A stretch of 22,613 nucleotides of DNA from Treponema sp. UBA7590. Its GTDB lineage: Bacteria > Spirochaetota > Spirochaetia > Treponematales > Treponemataceae. Below are positions 1-7,378 of this stretch, piece by piece. The stretch is from NCBI GenBank assembly GCA_002478955.1, contig DLKK01000004.1, forward strand, positions 1,005-23,617. The letters run 5' to 3'. The translations under genes and the position numbers were made by a program. Each line of letters opens with the position of its first letter. Position 1 is the first letter of the stretch. The notes beneath the pieces are model-generated. The model ran no database searches, was not told the origin of the DNA, and was given only the letters and a program-made list of their open reading frames with translations.

Positions 1-105
1 GATTGTAGCACCGAAGTTCCAGAGCAACTGAAAGTTGCGGCGGAATGAGCGGTAGCGAAGTGCGGAAAGCCCGACGGCTTTAGCCGGCACGCACTGATTT
101 TCTTC
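1..105. repeat. GC-rich dispersed repeat, copy A, inside the dam frame
   Basis: Shares three ordered blocks with 817-905: gattg(t/g)agcacc, ggaatgagc, and gcgaagtgcg(g/a)aaagcccgac. The sequence between blocks differs in length and content, so the element is modular. It is much richer in GC than the flanking methylase code. Its left edge is outside the window and its right edge is estimated from where methylase similarity stops. Confidence 0.6.
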
Positions 106-591
106 ATCGCAAATCAGCGGATTTTTTGCATTGTTGAACGGAACATTGAACTCGCCTTTTTTGTTCACGCGGTAAAGTCCGTTGAAGCAGGTTTTGTTCA
201 GGAAAATGAAGAGGGCGGCTTTTTCAAGATTTTCAGCGTCATTTCTGTTGATTTTTAGTTCGTTGTAGCGAATGCGCTTTTCGTAGAAAAGAATTTTATT
301 TTCTTCCAAAGATTGGCTTTTATATTTATTTTGAATTTCTGAAAGCTGTTCCACCAGATTACCGCAGTTGTTTTTTATCTGCAAATACGTGTTTATAAGC
401 TCAGCATTCACATCGTTCACAAGAACTTTTTCCGGGCGGCTTTTTTGAAGCACATCAAACAGCACAGCTCCACCGCCGACAAACGGCTCGCAGTATTTTT
501 TTATTCGGTGAGGATAATGTTTTCTGATTTCAGGCAGAAGCTGAGTTTTTCCGCCCGCCCATTTTACAAAAGGATGTGCTATGCATTGCAT
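1..591 (-). CDS. dam: DNA adenine methylase (Dam / D12 class), partial, carrying an in-frame repeat
   Basis: Transfers a methyl group from S-adenosylmethionine to adenine N6 in DNA. The reading frame is open from the start to the window edge. Near the N-terminus is the SAM-binding stretch FVKWAGGKTQLLPEI, then CEPFVGGGAVLFDVL (motif I), and then FIFLNKTCFNGLYRVNKKG and NPLICDEEN, all typical of D12-class enzymes. The DPPY catalytic motif would lie beyond the window. After DEEN, residues from about position 105 down to 1 stop resembling the family and are encoded by a GC-rich repeat also found at 817-905, so the gene may be interrupted. The ATG at 591 is preferred because a TATAGT hexamer ends six bases before it. 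An upstream in-frame ATG at 627 is possible. Neither has a ribosome binding site. The family call is secure; intactness is not. Confidence 0.8.
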   Translation of the reverse strand, partial: MQCIAHPFVKWAGGKTQLLPEIRKHYPHRIKKYCEPFVGGGAVLFDVLQKSRPEKVLVNDVNAELINTYLQIKNNCGNLVEQLSEIQNKYKSQSLEENKILFYEKRIRYNELKINRNDAENLEKAALFIFLNKTCFNGLYRVNKKGEFNVPFNNAKNPLICDEENQCVPAKAVGLSALRYRSFRRNFQLLWNFGATI

Positions 592-597
592 AAAATT

Positions 598-603
598 ACT
601 ATA
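598..603 (-). promoter_or_regulatory. -10 hexamer of dam, leaderless arrangement
   Basis: TATAGT on the minus strand is followed by six bases (AATTTT) and then the ATG at 591. No Shine-Dalgarno sequence fits in that gap. The same geometry occurs at the macro-domain gene and at rep. The -35 region is weak. Confidence 0.4.
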
Positions 604-716
604 CACGGTTTTTTGCAGAAGTTCCATAACAATTTTGAAATGAACCTGCCGCGAGTTTTTGCCTTGCAAAAACTAAAGAGTGAGAGGAATCTGAGAAGCA
701 GATGGAGAGAACGTAC

Positions 717-935
717 GTTAGGGATTTGCAAACCTGCGGTTTGCCGCGAGATTTTGCTGACGCAAAACTCGGACATTTGACGGGGTGCGATTGCGCGCAC
801 GTCCTAACGCTAATGCGTTAGGGATTGGAGCACCTGCGGAGCAGTTCCGAAACGAAGTGAAGGAATGAGCCGCGTAAGACGGCGAAGTGCGAAAAGCCCG
901 ACCCGAGCGAAGTGCTTGCATGGAGCGAGGGAAAC
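717..935. repeat. GC-rich dispersed repeat, copy B, with an internal half-copy
   Basis: Contains the three blocks shared with copy A (823-834, 862-870, 881-901). The opening module gttagggatt-N5-acctgcgg-N5-gc occurs twice, at 717 and 817. The second is preceded by a short palindrome of cctaacgc and gcgttagg around 803-822. Two further agcgaagtgc-type motifs follow to about 930. Confidence 0.6.
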
Positions 936-942
936 GCCCGAA

Positions 943-989
943 TAAAAAAAACAGCAGAACCGGACTGGAGACTTGATCCGGCTCTGCCG
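943..989 (-). terminator. Intrinsic terminator of the 1026-1304 gene
   Basis: On the minus strand, 13-base arms CGGCAGAGCCGGA and TCCGGTTCTGCTG pair with two G-U pairs and are followed by eight T residues. It lies about 36 bases after the stop codon. Confidence 0.85.
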
Positions 990-1025
990 AAAAAGGATGG
1001 ATTTTTGCTGTATTTAAAGATGATT

Positions 1026-1304
1026 CTATTCTGCGGCCGGGGCAGAAACATCGTTGTTCTGTGGAACTGCTTCCTGTGCGGCAGATGAATTTTCACTCTG
1101 CAATGCGTTCTGTTCAGAAAGATTTTCTTCTGCCGGAGTTTCAGCTGAGGCTTCTGGCTGAGCCGCACTGTCCAGCTGCTCTTGAACAGCTGATGTTGCT
1201 TCCTGCGCGGCAGGCGCATTCTTGTTTGTTCCGGCGCAAGAGAACATCATTGCGGCAAACCCAATCATTGATACGGCGATAAAAGTTTTCTTTGTTGTTT
1301 TCAT
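1026..1304 (-). CDS. Small Ala/Gln/Glu-rich putative lipoprotein
   Basis: A 92-residue protein of unknown function. The N-terminus has lysines (MKTTKK), a hydrophobic core, and MMFSCAG near residue 23, which fits a relaxed spirochaetal lipobox with the lipidated cysteine in FSC. The rest is low-complexity and acidic, made mostly of Ala, Gln, Glu, Ser and Pro, so it is probably a flexible extension with no folded domain. AGGAAA precedes the ATG at a suitable distance, and a strong terminator follows. The next gene upstream (FAS1-like) is on the same strand, 86 bases away. Surface or periplasmic anchoring is inferred from the signal alone. Confidence 0.7.
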   Translation of the reverse strand: MKTTKKTFIAVSMIGFAAMMFSCAGTNKNAPAAQEATSAVQEQLDSAAQPEASAETPAEENLSEQNALQSENSSAAQEAVPQNNDVSAPAAE

Positions 1305-1390
1305 AGTTTTTTCCTCTATATTATTTTGTTTTCTATTTATATGGTCTTGTTTTGATTTTTAGCTTGCAAGCCGAATAACTTCTCCAAATT

Positions 1391-1939
1391 TTACTCTGCA
1401 AGCGCAACAGAAGCTGACTCGCTGAAATTGTTTGCAAGGCGAAGAATCGCAACCTTGTCATCTGCACTGTCTGAAAGCCCTGCGACTTCAACGTTGTTTA
1501 TAAGAACTGCGGAATCCTTAACTTCAACGGGAAGAGTTTTTCCTGAAAGTGTCTGAACGGAACTCTTTGCCTCAAGGTTTTCCTTTGTGAGTTTTTCAGG
1601 AACGATGTAGTCGGAAATGTTCTGGGCGATTTTTCCAGTGTCGGCGATTGCGTCAATCGGAGCAAGAACTGTAACGCCGGAATCAGAAGCGACTTCCTGG
1701 ATTTTGTCCGAAGAATTTTTAAGGATATTCGCAAAAATTTTTATTCCTTCAACTTCCTCAATCGACTTTGAGATTTCCTGAGCGGAAAGAGTCTTGTCAT
1801 CAGCATTTTCTGATACAGTCGCATTATTCGCGCTTGTGCTAAGCTCACCAAGCACTGATGAAGAAGGATTGAATTCCTGCGCAAAAACCGCAGCCGCAAC
1901 CAATGCCGATACACCCAAAGTTAAAACTGTCTTTTTCAT
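1391..1939 (-). CDS. Exported FAS1 (fasciclin)-like domain protein
   Basis: A 182-residue protein with a clear signal peptide (MKKTVLTLGVSALVAAAVFAQ). The middle and C-terminal part resembles a fasciclin/FAS1 domain: TVLAPIDAIAD matches the usual TVFAPTDxAF strand, SDYIVPEKLTKENL matches the YHVVPGKLTxxDL region, and TLSGKTLPVEV...LINNVEVAG matches the LxGxxLxVxx...INxxxVV core. FAS1 domains act in surface adhesion, but the role here is unknown. The domain looks slightly short. The start at 1939 is chosen because AAGG lies just upstream and the signal peptide begins there; the longer frame to 1996 adds residues unlike any signal sequence. Similarity is judged by eye. Confidence 0.65.
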   Translation of the reverse strand: MKKTVLTLGVSALVAAAVFAQEFNPSSSVLGELSTSANNATVSENADDKTLSAQEISKSIEEVEGIKIFANILKNSSDKIQEVASDSGVTVLAPIDAIADTGKIAQNISDYIVPEKLTKENLEAKSSVQTLSGKTLPVEVKDSAVLINNVEVAGLSDSADDKVAILRLANNFSESASVALAE

Positions 1940-2155
1940 AGAATTACCTTGCCATAAAACAGACGGATTTTCTGACGGACTTTGACGCTCAAGCACCTAT
2001 TCCGTTCCCCTCTCTGCTTTTGACACTGACATAGTAAAATTCATGTTTCAAGATTTTCTTTCGGAAATGTCAAGATTGTGTGAAGATTTGCAATTTCTTA
2101 GATTTTTGCATTGTTAATTTGGTATTTATTTTCTGTAAAAAAAATTAAATTTCTC

Positions 2156-2185
2156 TTGCTATAACACCAATTATAAAAATATACT
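2156..2185 (+). promoter_or_regulatory. Promoter of the MCP gene
   Basis: TTGCTA, an 18-base spacer and TATACT lie just upstream of an AAGGAG ribosome binding site and the ATG at 2204. It looks like a housekeeping promoter. I saw no sigma-28-type flagellar promoter. Confidence 0.5.
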
Positions 2186-2203
2186 ATCTATAAGGAGTCT
2201 CTT

Positions 2204-4090
2204 ATGGAACAAAAACTTTCAGAAACTGACAGAACATTATTTAATGTAAAACTTCCACTTTTACTACTTTTATCTTCTTTTTCACCATTTTTATTATCTC
2301 CGATTTATCTGTGCATCACGAAGATTGTTACAATTGGTGAATTTGCTGCTGTATTGCTTTCTCCTTACACGATTGCAGCCTATGTAGTTGCAATTTTGTG
2401 TCCGCTTATTTTTTACAGATTTCTTAGAAAAGAAATAGAGTCTTATGATGGAACTGATGAATGTATAAAGAAAATAAATCTTTTGCTGAAATTTTCCGGT
2501 AAAATTATTTTTGTTATAAATTTGGTTTTGGGAATAATAATTCCTCTTATTGCCTGCCTGGTGATTCATTCAAAAGGTACGCAATTTGCTTCATTCAATG
2601 GAAGCTCGCCTTATTTATCAATCATACTTATATGCACCGGATTTATGTTCCTGTACGGAATAAGTTTCTATACCATTTTTAACAGCCGCTTTGAGCATTT
2701 TTTGCACTGGCTTCCTTTTGACAAATCTGTTGTAACCTCATCAAACCGGGAACGAATCATATTGATGACGCTTGTAAATCTTTTAGGTTGTTTTCTTGTT
2801 ATAACCGCCTCTTTTATAGTTCCTAGCGTTGCATCTGATTCTTCTGTTTCCGCAGTACTAAAAGTCATTCTTCCGGCGGCAGTTTTCAGTTTTATTTCAC
2901 TTGGAATTACAACTTCTGTTACAGCTTATGACATCAAAAATAATCTAAAACAGGAAAAAGCGATTCTTGGTGCCCTTGCAGAAAAAAATTACGCCATAAA
3001 ACATGCCCAAGTTGTAACCCGAAATGATTTCGGTATCATAATAAATGACTTGAACCACGCATTCAAAATCATAAAGACGATTTTTCAGGAAATCAGCGCG
3101 GACGTAAATTCCACTTTGGAAATTTCATCAGAAGTTTCAAACCACGTTGACCAGTCGATTTCTGAAATTGCGAATGTTAAAAGCATTTCAAATTCTGTAA
3201 AGGACGAAATGATAAATCAGGTTGCCTCAGTTGAAGAAACAAGCGCGACAGTTGAAGAAATCATCAAGCATATCCGTAATTTAAATGAAGAAATTGAAAA
3301 ACAGACATCAGCGATTGACCAGTCATCAGCCGCAATCGAACAGATGGTTGCAAATGTAAACGGAGTAACATCAAGCCTTAAGAAAAACAACGGAACCGTT
3401 CAGGAACTTGAAAGTGCTTCTGAAGCCGGAATGAAAAAGGTTAAAATTGCAAGTGAACTTTCTGCCGAGGTTCTGAAAAAATCTTCACTTCTTATGGATG
3501 CAAGCAAAATCATTCAGGATATTGCGAGCCAGACAAATCTTCTTTCAATGAATGCGGCAATCGAAGCGGCTCATGCAGGCGATGTCGGCAAAGGTTTCTC
3601 TGTTGTCGCAGATGAAATCCGAAAACTTGCGGAACAGTGCAATGACCATGCAAAATCCATTGAGACAAATCTTAGAAGCCTTTCTGAATCAATCAATTCT
3701 GTTGCCTCAAATGCAGGCGATGTTTCTGTACAGTTTGACACAATTTATTCGCTCATAAAAAAAGTCCAGAACGAGGAACTTATTATTTCAAATGCAATGA
3801 CAGAACAGACCGAAGGCAACAAGCAGATTCTTGAAGGAATCAGCCGCCTCACAGAGTCAACCACATCTGTAAAAGATGGCGCGGCAGAAATGCTTAGAGG
3901 AGGCGAACAGATTTCAATTGAGATGAAGAATCTGAACAAAGTCACTTCAGAGACAAATGTCAAAGTAAATTCAATTAACGAATCTGTACAAAAAGTCACA
4001 GAAACTTTGGCCGACTCAAAAGAACACGTGCTTGAAAATTCCACAAATGTTGAATCATTAAGAAAGCAGATGGCGGATTTCAAATTCTAA
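2204..4090 (+). CDS. Methyl-accepting chemotaxis protein with a six-segment membrane domain
   Basis: A 628-residue chemoreceptor that would signal to CheA/CheW. The first ~245 residues hold about six hydrophobic segments (roughly 17-40, 47-72, 98-121, 136-158, 185-208, 216-242) with only short loops, so there is no large periplasmic ligand domain. A linker follows, then a long coiled-coil region (about 270-610). The conserved signalling tip, about residues 437-476, reads DIASQTNLLSMNAAIEAAHA followed by GKGFSVVADEIRKLAEQ, close to the MCP consensus. The C-terminus has no CheR-tethering pentapeptide. AAGGAG sits a good distance before the ATG. It is a single gene, with convergent or independent units on either side. 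The membrane domain may sense the membrane or a small permeant ligand; the ligand is unknown. Confidence 0.93.
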   Translation: MEQKLSETDRTLFNVKLPLLLLLSSFSPFLLSPIYLCITKIVTIGEFAAVLLSPYTIAAYVVAILCPLIFYRFLRKEIESYDGTDECIKKINLLLKFSGKIIFVINLVLGIIIPLIACLVIHSKGTQFASFNGSSPYLSIILICTGFMFLYGISFYTIFNSRFEHFLHWLPFDKSVVTSSNRERIILMTLVNLLGCFLVITASFIVPSVASDSSVSAVLKVILPAAVFSFISLGITTSVTAYDIKNNLKQEKAILGALAEKNYAIKHAQVVTRNDFGIIINDLNHAFKIIKTIFQEISADVNSTLEISSEVSNHVDQSISEIANVKSISNSVKDEMINQVASVEETSATVEEIIKHIRNLNEEIEKQTSAIDQSSAAIEQMVANVNGVTSSLKKNNGTVQELESASEAGMKKVKIASELSAEVLKKSSLLMDASKIIQDIASQTNLLSMNAAIEAAHAGDVGKGFSVVADEIRKLAEQCNDHAKSIETNLRSLSESINSVASNAGDVSVQFDTIYSLIKKVQNEELIISNAMTEQTEGNKQILEGISRLTESTTSVKDGAAEMLRGGEQISIEMKNLNKVTSETNVKVNSINESVQKVTETLADSKEHVLENSTNVESLRKQMADFKF

Positions 4091-4124
4091 TAGCCTGAAA
4101 ACCGAATTTTTTCTGCCATTACCA

Positions 4125-4154
4125 TTGACACTACTCCCCTTTTCCGTTCATACT
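4125..4154 (+). promoter_or_regulatory. Promoter of the riboswitch-oadB transcript
   Basis: A perfect TTGACA (4125-4130), an 18-base spacer and CATACT (4149-4154). The predicted start near 4161 falls exactly at the first base of the riboswitch P1 helix. Confidence 0.7.
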
Positions 4155-4160
4155 AAAAAA

Positions 4161-4307
4161 AGCAAAGGGGGAGTAGTTACTTCCTTAAGAATCAACAGCC
4201 GGCTCTTTGAGTCTGGTTCTTAGGCTTCGGCTCGACCGGGGAAACAAGACCTTTTGCCTGATTATCCTGTTAATTTCAGGGGAACCAGGCAAAGGGTCTT
4301 TTTTTTT
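4161..4307 (+). ncRNA. yybP-ykoY family (Mn2+) riboswitch with terminator
   Basis: Three hallmarks of this family appear in order. GCAAAGG (4162-4168) pairs with CCUUUUGC (4250-4257) to form P1. The L1 motif GGGGAGUAG follows at 4168-4176. An L3-like CCGGCUCUUUGAGUC starts near 4199 (compare CCGGCUUUG in characterised members), and the 3' hallmark CAAGACCUUU starts at 4245. The 3' strand of P1 is also the 5' arm of a terminator: AGACCTTTTGCCTG (4247-4260) pairs with CAGGCAAAGGGTCT (4286-4299), followed by a run of T to 4307. P1 and the terminator are therefore exclusive, which predicts readthrough when Mn2+ stabilises P1. Only 33 bases separate the terminator from the ATG, so the gene must be transcribed through it. 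Family knowledge: these RNAs sense Mn2+ and usually control metal exporters. Confidence 0.82.
4247..4307 (+). terminator. Riboswitch expression-platform terminator
   Basis: A 14-bp stem with one G-U pair, a 25-base loop and about nine T residues. It overlaps the 3' strand of riboswitch P1, so it acts as a conditional terminator of the oadB leader. Confidence 0.88.
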
Positions 4308-4340
4308 GCGACGGCAGATTTTACCAATGGAGGTTTTGGA

Positions 4341-5477
4341 ATGGAACGGATTTTGGATTATTTTTCGAGCGGAATCGGGGCGATGACCTGGCAGAATTTT
4401 GCGATGATTGCAATTGGCGCGCTCCTGATATTTCTTGCGATTTACAAAAAATATGAGCCTATGCTGCTTCTGCCGATTGGTTTTGGCGCGATTCTGGTAA
4501 ATCTTCCGCTGGCTGTGGTGCTTGGAACAGCGGAACATCCGGGCGCGCTTCAGATTCTTTTTGACTGCGGAATTATGACGGAACTTTTTCCGCTGCTGAT
4601 TTTTATTGGCGTTGGCGCGATGATTGACTTCAAACCGCTACTTGAACGTCCATGGCTTTTAGTTTTTGGAATTGTGGCACACTCCGGAATTTTCATTGCG
4701 GCGGCGGTTGCGTACTTTGGATTCGGGTTCAGCATAAACGAGGCGCTGAGCATAGGCGTTATCGGTGCGGCGGACGGTCCGACTGCGATTGTCGTTGCAA
4801 GCCGCTTCGCAAAAAATCTCCTCGGACAGATTACGGTTGTGGCCTACTCGTACATGAGCCTTGTTCCGATTATCATGCCGCCTATAATCAAGCTTCTTAC
4901 AACAAAAAAGGAGCGCACGACAAGAATCCAGGCGAAGAACAAGAATATTCCGCATTTTGTGATGATTATTTTTCCAGTCGCAGTTACGGTTGCGGTAAGC
5001 ATTCTGATTCCAGACGCGACGGCCTTAATCGGTTTTCTGATGTTCGGAAATCTAATCCGCGAGTGCGGCGTTCTTGAAAAACTTTCAACGGCGGCACAGA
5101 ATGAGCTTTCAAATATCGTGACTTTGCTCCTAGGAATCAGCGTGGGAGCCAGCATGACGGCGCAAAATTTCCTTACGCCACAGACACTTCTGATTATGCT
5201 TTTGGGCCTGATTGCATTCATCGGAGACACGGCGTGCGGAATCCTCTTTGCAAAATTTTTGAACTTGTTCCGCAAAAAAGGCAACAAGCTGAACCCGATG
5301 ATTGGTGCGTGCGGAATTTCCGCATTTCCGATGGCAAGCCGAGTTGTCCAGAAACTCGCCCTTGAAGAAGATGACCAGAATTTTATCCTTATGCACGCAG
5401 TAAGCGCAAATGTTTCAGGACAGATTGGCTCGCTGGTCATCGGCGGAATTATTCTGGGAGTTCTAGGCGGAATGTAA
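4341..5477 (+). CDS. oadB: Orphan OadB/GcdB-family sodium-pump decarboxylase beta subunit, Mn2+-riboswitch controlled
   Basis: A 378-residue polytopic membrane protein. The family couples decarboxylation of biotin-bound carboxyl groups to Na+ export in oxaloacetate, methylmalonyl-CoA and glutaconyl-CoA decarboxylases. It shows family signatures: FFDCG-type loop ILFDCGIMTELFPLLIFIGVG, the Asp-containing GAADGPTAIVVASRFA (the Na+-site region), and GACGISAFPMASRVVQK near the C-terminus with the conserved Ser and Arg. Length is normal. The start at 4341 has TGGAGG eight bases upstream; a longer frame to 4254 would begin inside the terminator hairpin. No alpha (carboxyltransferase/biotin) or gamma subunit lies next to it in this window, and the gene is alone between an MCP and a convergent flavodoxin. 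Control by a manganese riboswitch is unexpected for this family. It may work with a pump encoded elsewhere, or handle Mn2+ in some way. Confidence 0.9.
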   Translation: MERILDYFSSGIGAMTWQNFAMIAIGALLIFLAIYKKYEPMLLLPIGFGAILVNLPLAVVLGTAEHPGALQILFDCGIMTELFPLLIFIGVGAMIDFKPLLERPWLLVFGIVAHSGIFIAAAVAYFGFGFSINEALSIGVIGAADGPTAIVVASRFAKNLLGQITVVAYSYMSLVPIIMPPIIKLLTTKKERTTRIQAKNKNIPHFVMIIFPVAVTVAVSILIPDATALIGFLMFGNLIRECGVLEKLSTAAQNELSNIVTLLLGISVGASMTAQNFLTPQTLLIMLLGLIAFIGDTACGILFAKFLNLFRKKGNKLNPMIGACGISAFPMASRVVQKLALEEDDQNFILMHAVSANVSGQIGSLVIGGIILGVLGGM

Positions 5478-5500
5478 AATCAATATATTTTTATTGATTT
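5477..5500. terminator. Short bidirectional hairpin between convergent genes
   Basis: Arms AAATCAATA (5477-5485) and TATTGATTT (5492-5500) pair perfectly around a six-base loop. It overlaps the end of oadB and contains the stop codon of the shifted flavodoxin frame. It is AT-rich and may be weak. Confidence 0.45.
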
Positions 5501-6587
5501 CCCTGCATTTGCACATAAACCGCATTCGCAAGTTTCTCAAGATTTTTGGCGTCGGCATTTTTTCGCATGCTTACGCTGTACATAATTCCCGGTGCGGTGT
5601 CCCACCAGATGCAGATTCCAACGGAATTTCCGTTTTCGTCTTTTGTCCAGTTTGCCTTTGCGTTGTTATAGCCAACTTTTACATCCGCGGAATTTTTCCA
5701 GTTGTAGTAAAAACCCGAAATGTCTTTTAATGAAGTTTCTCCGCTTGGTTCAGCACGCGCAGTACATTCAGTCCTTGTTCCATAACAAAATCCATCTGGG
5801 CAAGAGAATCACTAATCACTGAATAATGAACCTTTTCCGCTACATCTGGAACAGCAAAAGCAACGCCAATTTTATTCAAAATTTCTTCCGCAGTTGACTC
5901 TTGAACAGGATTTGGCATTCCGATTACAACAGGCTGAGTTTTTTCATTCAATCCAGGCTGAAAAAAAGCTGATTTTTCCGAAGCAGATTTTTTTCCATAG
6001 TTCAATTTTAAGCTTTTCACAAACCTTTCAACTTTCTTCTCGGAATTTTTTACCATATTGTTTCTGATGGCAAGTTTCCCGATTATTTTTGCGTTTGGCT
6101 CAAGTTCAGGAATTGCGTTCCATCCGCGGGCAAAAGGGCTTCCGCCGTAAGTTACAAATGGAACTATTTTTTTGCCGGAAAAATCATATTCATCAAAAAA
6201 ACTGTACAAAATCATCGGCATTTTTCCAAACCACAGCGGATAACCAACAAAAACCACATCATAATCTGCAAGATTTTCAATGTGATCCAATATTTTTGGG
6301 CGCGCGTTTTCCTCTTGCTCAGTTTTTGCAACTGGAAGAGTTTCGCTGTAAGTGACAGGATACTGTTTTTCCGCCTTGATTTCAAAAATATCAGCGTCCA
6401 AATCTTTTGCAATCCAATCGCCAATAATTTTGGTGCTTCCGCGATGCGAAAAATAGGTCACAAGAATTTTCTGTCCGTCAGATTTTTTTTCTGTCATCTC
6501 TTTTTTAACTCCAAAATTTTCAGACCAGGCAAAAAAGTCTGCCAAAAAAACAGTCAAAAATGTAAAAACCAAAGCTTTCTTTTTCAT
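5491..6587 (-). pseudogene. Exported flavodoxin with C-terminal DUF4367-like domain, frameshifted
   Basis: The first frame (6587 to 5727, 286 residues) starts with a hydrophobic export signal (MKKKALVFTFLTVFLADFFAWS). A flavodoxin-like domain follows: ILVTYFSHRGSTKIIGDW (phosphate-binding loop), DVVFVGYPLWFGKMP and VTYGGSPFARG. A second domain begins at IGMPNPVQESTAEEILNKIG and continues to VMEQG, then the frame soon ends. A different frame, from about 5790 to the stop at 5491, continues the same domain: TARAEPSGETSLKDISGFYY, then VGICIWWDTAPGIMYSVSM and NLEKLANAVYVQMQG. The order matches proteins in which PNP-type and DISG-type segments belong to one domain, so I infer a one-base shift near 5760-5790. 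The flavodoxin part is intact and could still work. GAGG precedes the ATG. TetR lies 23 bases upstream, probably in the same operon. Confidence 0.7.
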
Positions 6588-6610
6588 AAATACCTCGTAT
6601 ATTAAAATTT

Positions 6611-7198
6611 TTATTCAAAAATCATGTTCATCCACATGTCGATAAACCGTTGAACCAACCCAGAACAATCGTTCCAAAAACGTGGCTCGGATTTTTTTAG
6701 AAGCGCAGATTCAATGCACCCCCAAAGCCCGGAAACAAAGACATTCACATCGCGCTCCGGATCTTCCGAATAGGCAATCCCCTGCTCCACACATTCCTTC
6801 AGAAAATTTGCGGCTGTTTTGTTCGCAGTATAATATTCTGAAATTTTTTTCTCGTCCGCATTTTCGTCAGATTCCGTTTTTGCAAAAAGAAGCAGCGCAC
6901 GGCGCGGATGCGAAACACACCAGTCTTTTAACACATTCGCCGCATTTTCAAGTTTTTTACGTGGAGAAACATTTTCCGCCGCTTTCAGAATCAAAGAATT
7001 CAACTCAGAAATACTGTCCCGCGAAATAGCCTGAAAAACAGCGGTCTTATCCTTAAAATAATGATAAATATTCGCCGCTGTAACGCCACATTTTGCAGCA
7101 ATGTCGCGCATGCCAATTTCAGATGGTTCTTTTTCCATTAAAAGTTCCAGCGTTTTTGCCTTGATTTGTGCAACAATCTCGACATTTGGAGTTCTCAT
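6611..7198 (-). CDS. TetR-family transcriptional regulator
   Basis: A 195-residue regulator. The N-terminal helix-turn-helix spans about residues 9-52, with IGMRDIAAKCGVTAANIYHYF followed by KDKTAVFQAI, a textbook TetR signature. The C-terminal ligand-binding domain is all helical and not recognisable by ligand; FIDMWMNMIFE ends the protein. AAGGA lies just before the ATG. The flavodoxin gene follows after 23 bases on the same strand, so the regulator probably controls itself and that gene. A perfect 14-base palindrome at 7213-7226 sits just upstream and is the obvious operator candidate. Confidence 0.9.
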   Translation of the reverse strand: MRTPNVEIVAQIKAKTLELLMEKEPSEIGMRDIAAKCGVTAANIYHYFKDKTAVFQAISRDSISELNSLILKAAENVSPRKKLENAANVLKDWCVSHPRRALLLFAKTESDENADEKKISEYYTANKTAANFLKECVEQGIAYSEDPERDVNVFVSGLWGCIESALLKKSEPRFWNDCSGLVQRFIDMWMNMIFE

Positions 7199-7212
7199 GT
7201 TTTTTCCTTTAT

Positions 7213-7226
7213 GTTTAATATTAAAC
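7213..7226. promoter_or_regulatory. Candidate TetR operator
   Basis: GTTTAATATTAAAC is a perfect palindrome 15 bases upstream of the tetR start. Related half-sites (GTTTATTTAAC, GTTCAACATTAAAAG) follow at 7231-7257. The 180-base gap to the CDF gene holds nothing else I can name. Confidence 0.45.
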
Positions 7227-7378
7227 TATGTTTATTTAACACTGTTCAACATTAAAAGTCAACATATTTTTATAAATTTCAAGTTTTTATGAATTCTGAA
7301 AAAACGCTTTCGCCAACTTTCCAATTTGATTTTATTGATTTCGTATCAAAAACTTAAAATTCATCAAAAAATCCTACG

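Larger units (their letters stand above)
592..1025. other. Intergenic stretch with repeats and a terminator
   Basis: This 434-base gap holds the dam promoter region at its left end, the repeat cluster at 717-935, and the terminator of the 1026-1304 gene. Open frames here on both strands are short, overlap repeat sequence and have no ribosome binding site, so I call no gene. Confidence 0.6.

Noticed and set aside
818..1219. A 133-residue minus-strand frame across the lipoprotein gene and repeat B
   Set aside because: It overlaps the lipoprotein in another frame, includes repeat sequence and has no ribosome binding site or domain.
4130..4177. Inverted repeat ACTACTCCCC / GGGGAGTAGT after the MCP gene as an MCP terminator or operator
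   Set aside because: The left arm lies inside the promoter and the right arm is the conserved L1 motif of the riboswitch. The left arm would not be in the RNA and there is no T run after the hairpin.
4254..4340. Longer start for oadB at 4254
   Set aside because: That ATG is inside the riboswitch terminator, and the real start at 4341 has a good ribosome binding site.
5494..5822. Plus-strand frames of 76-78 residues after oadB
   Set aside because: They are antisense to the shifted C-terminal part of the flavodoxin protein and have no start signals.
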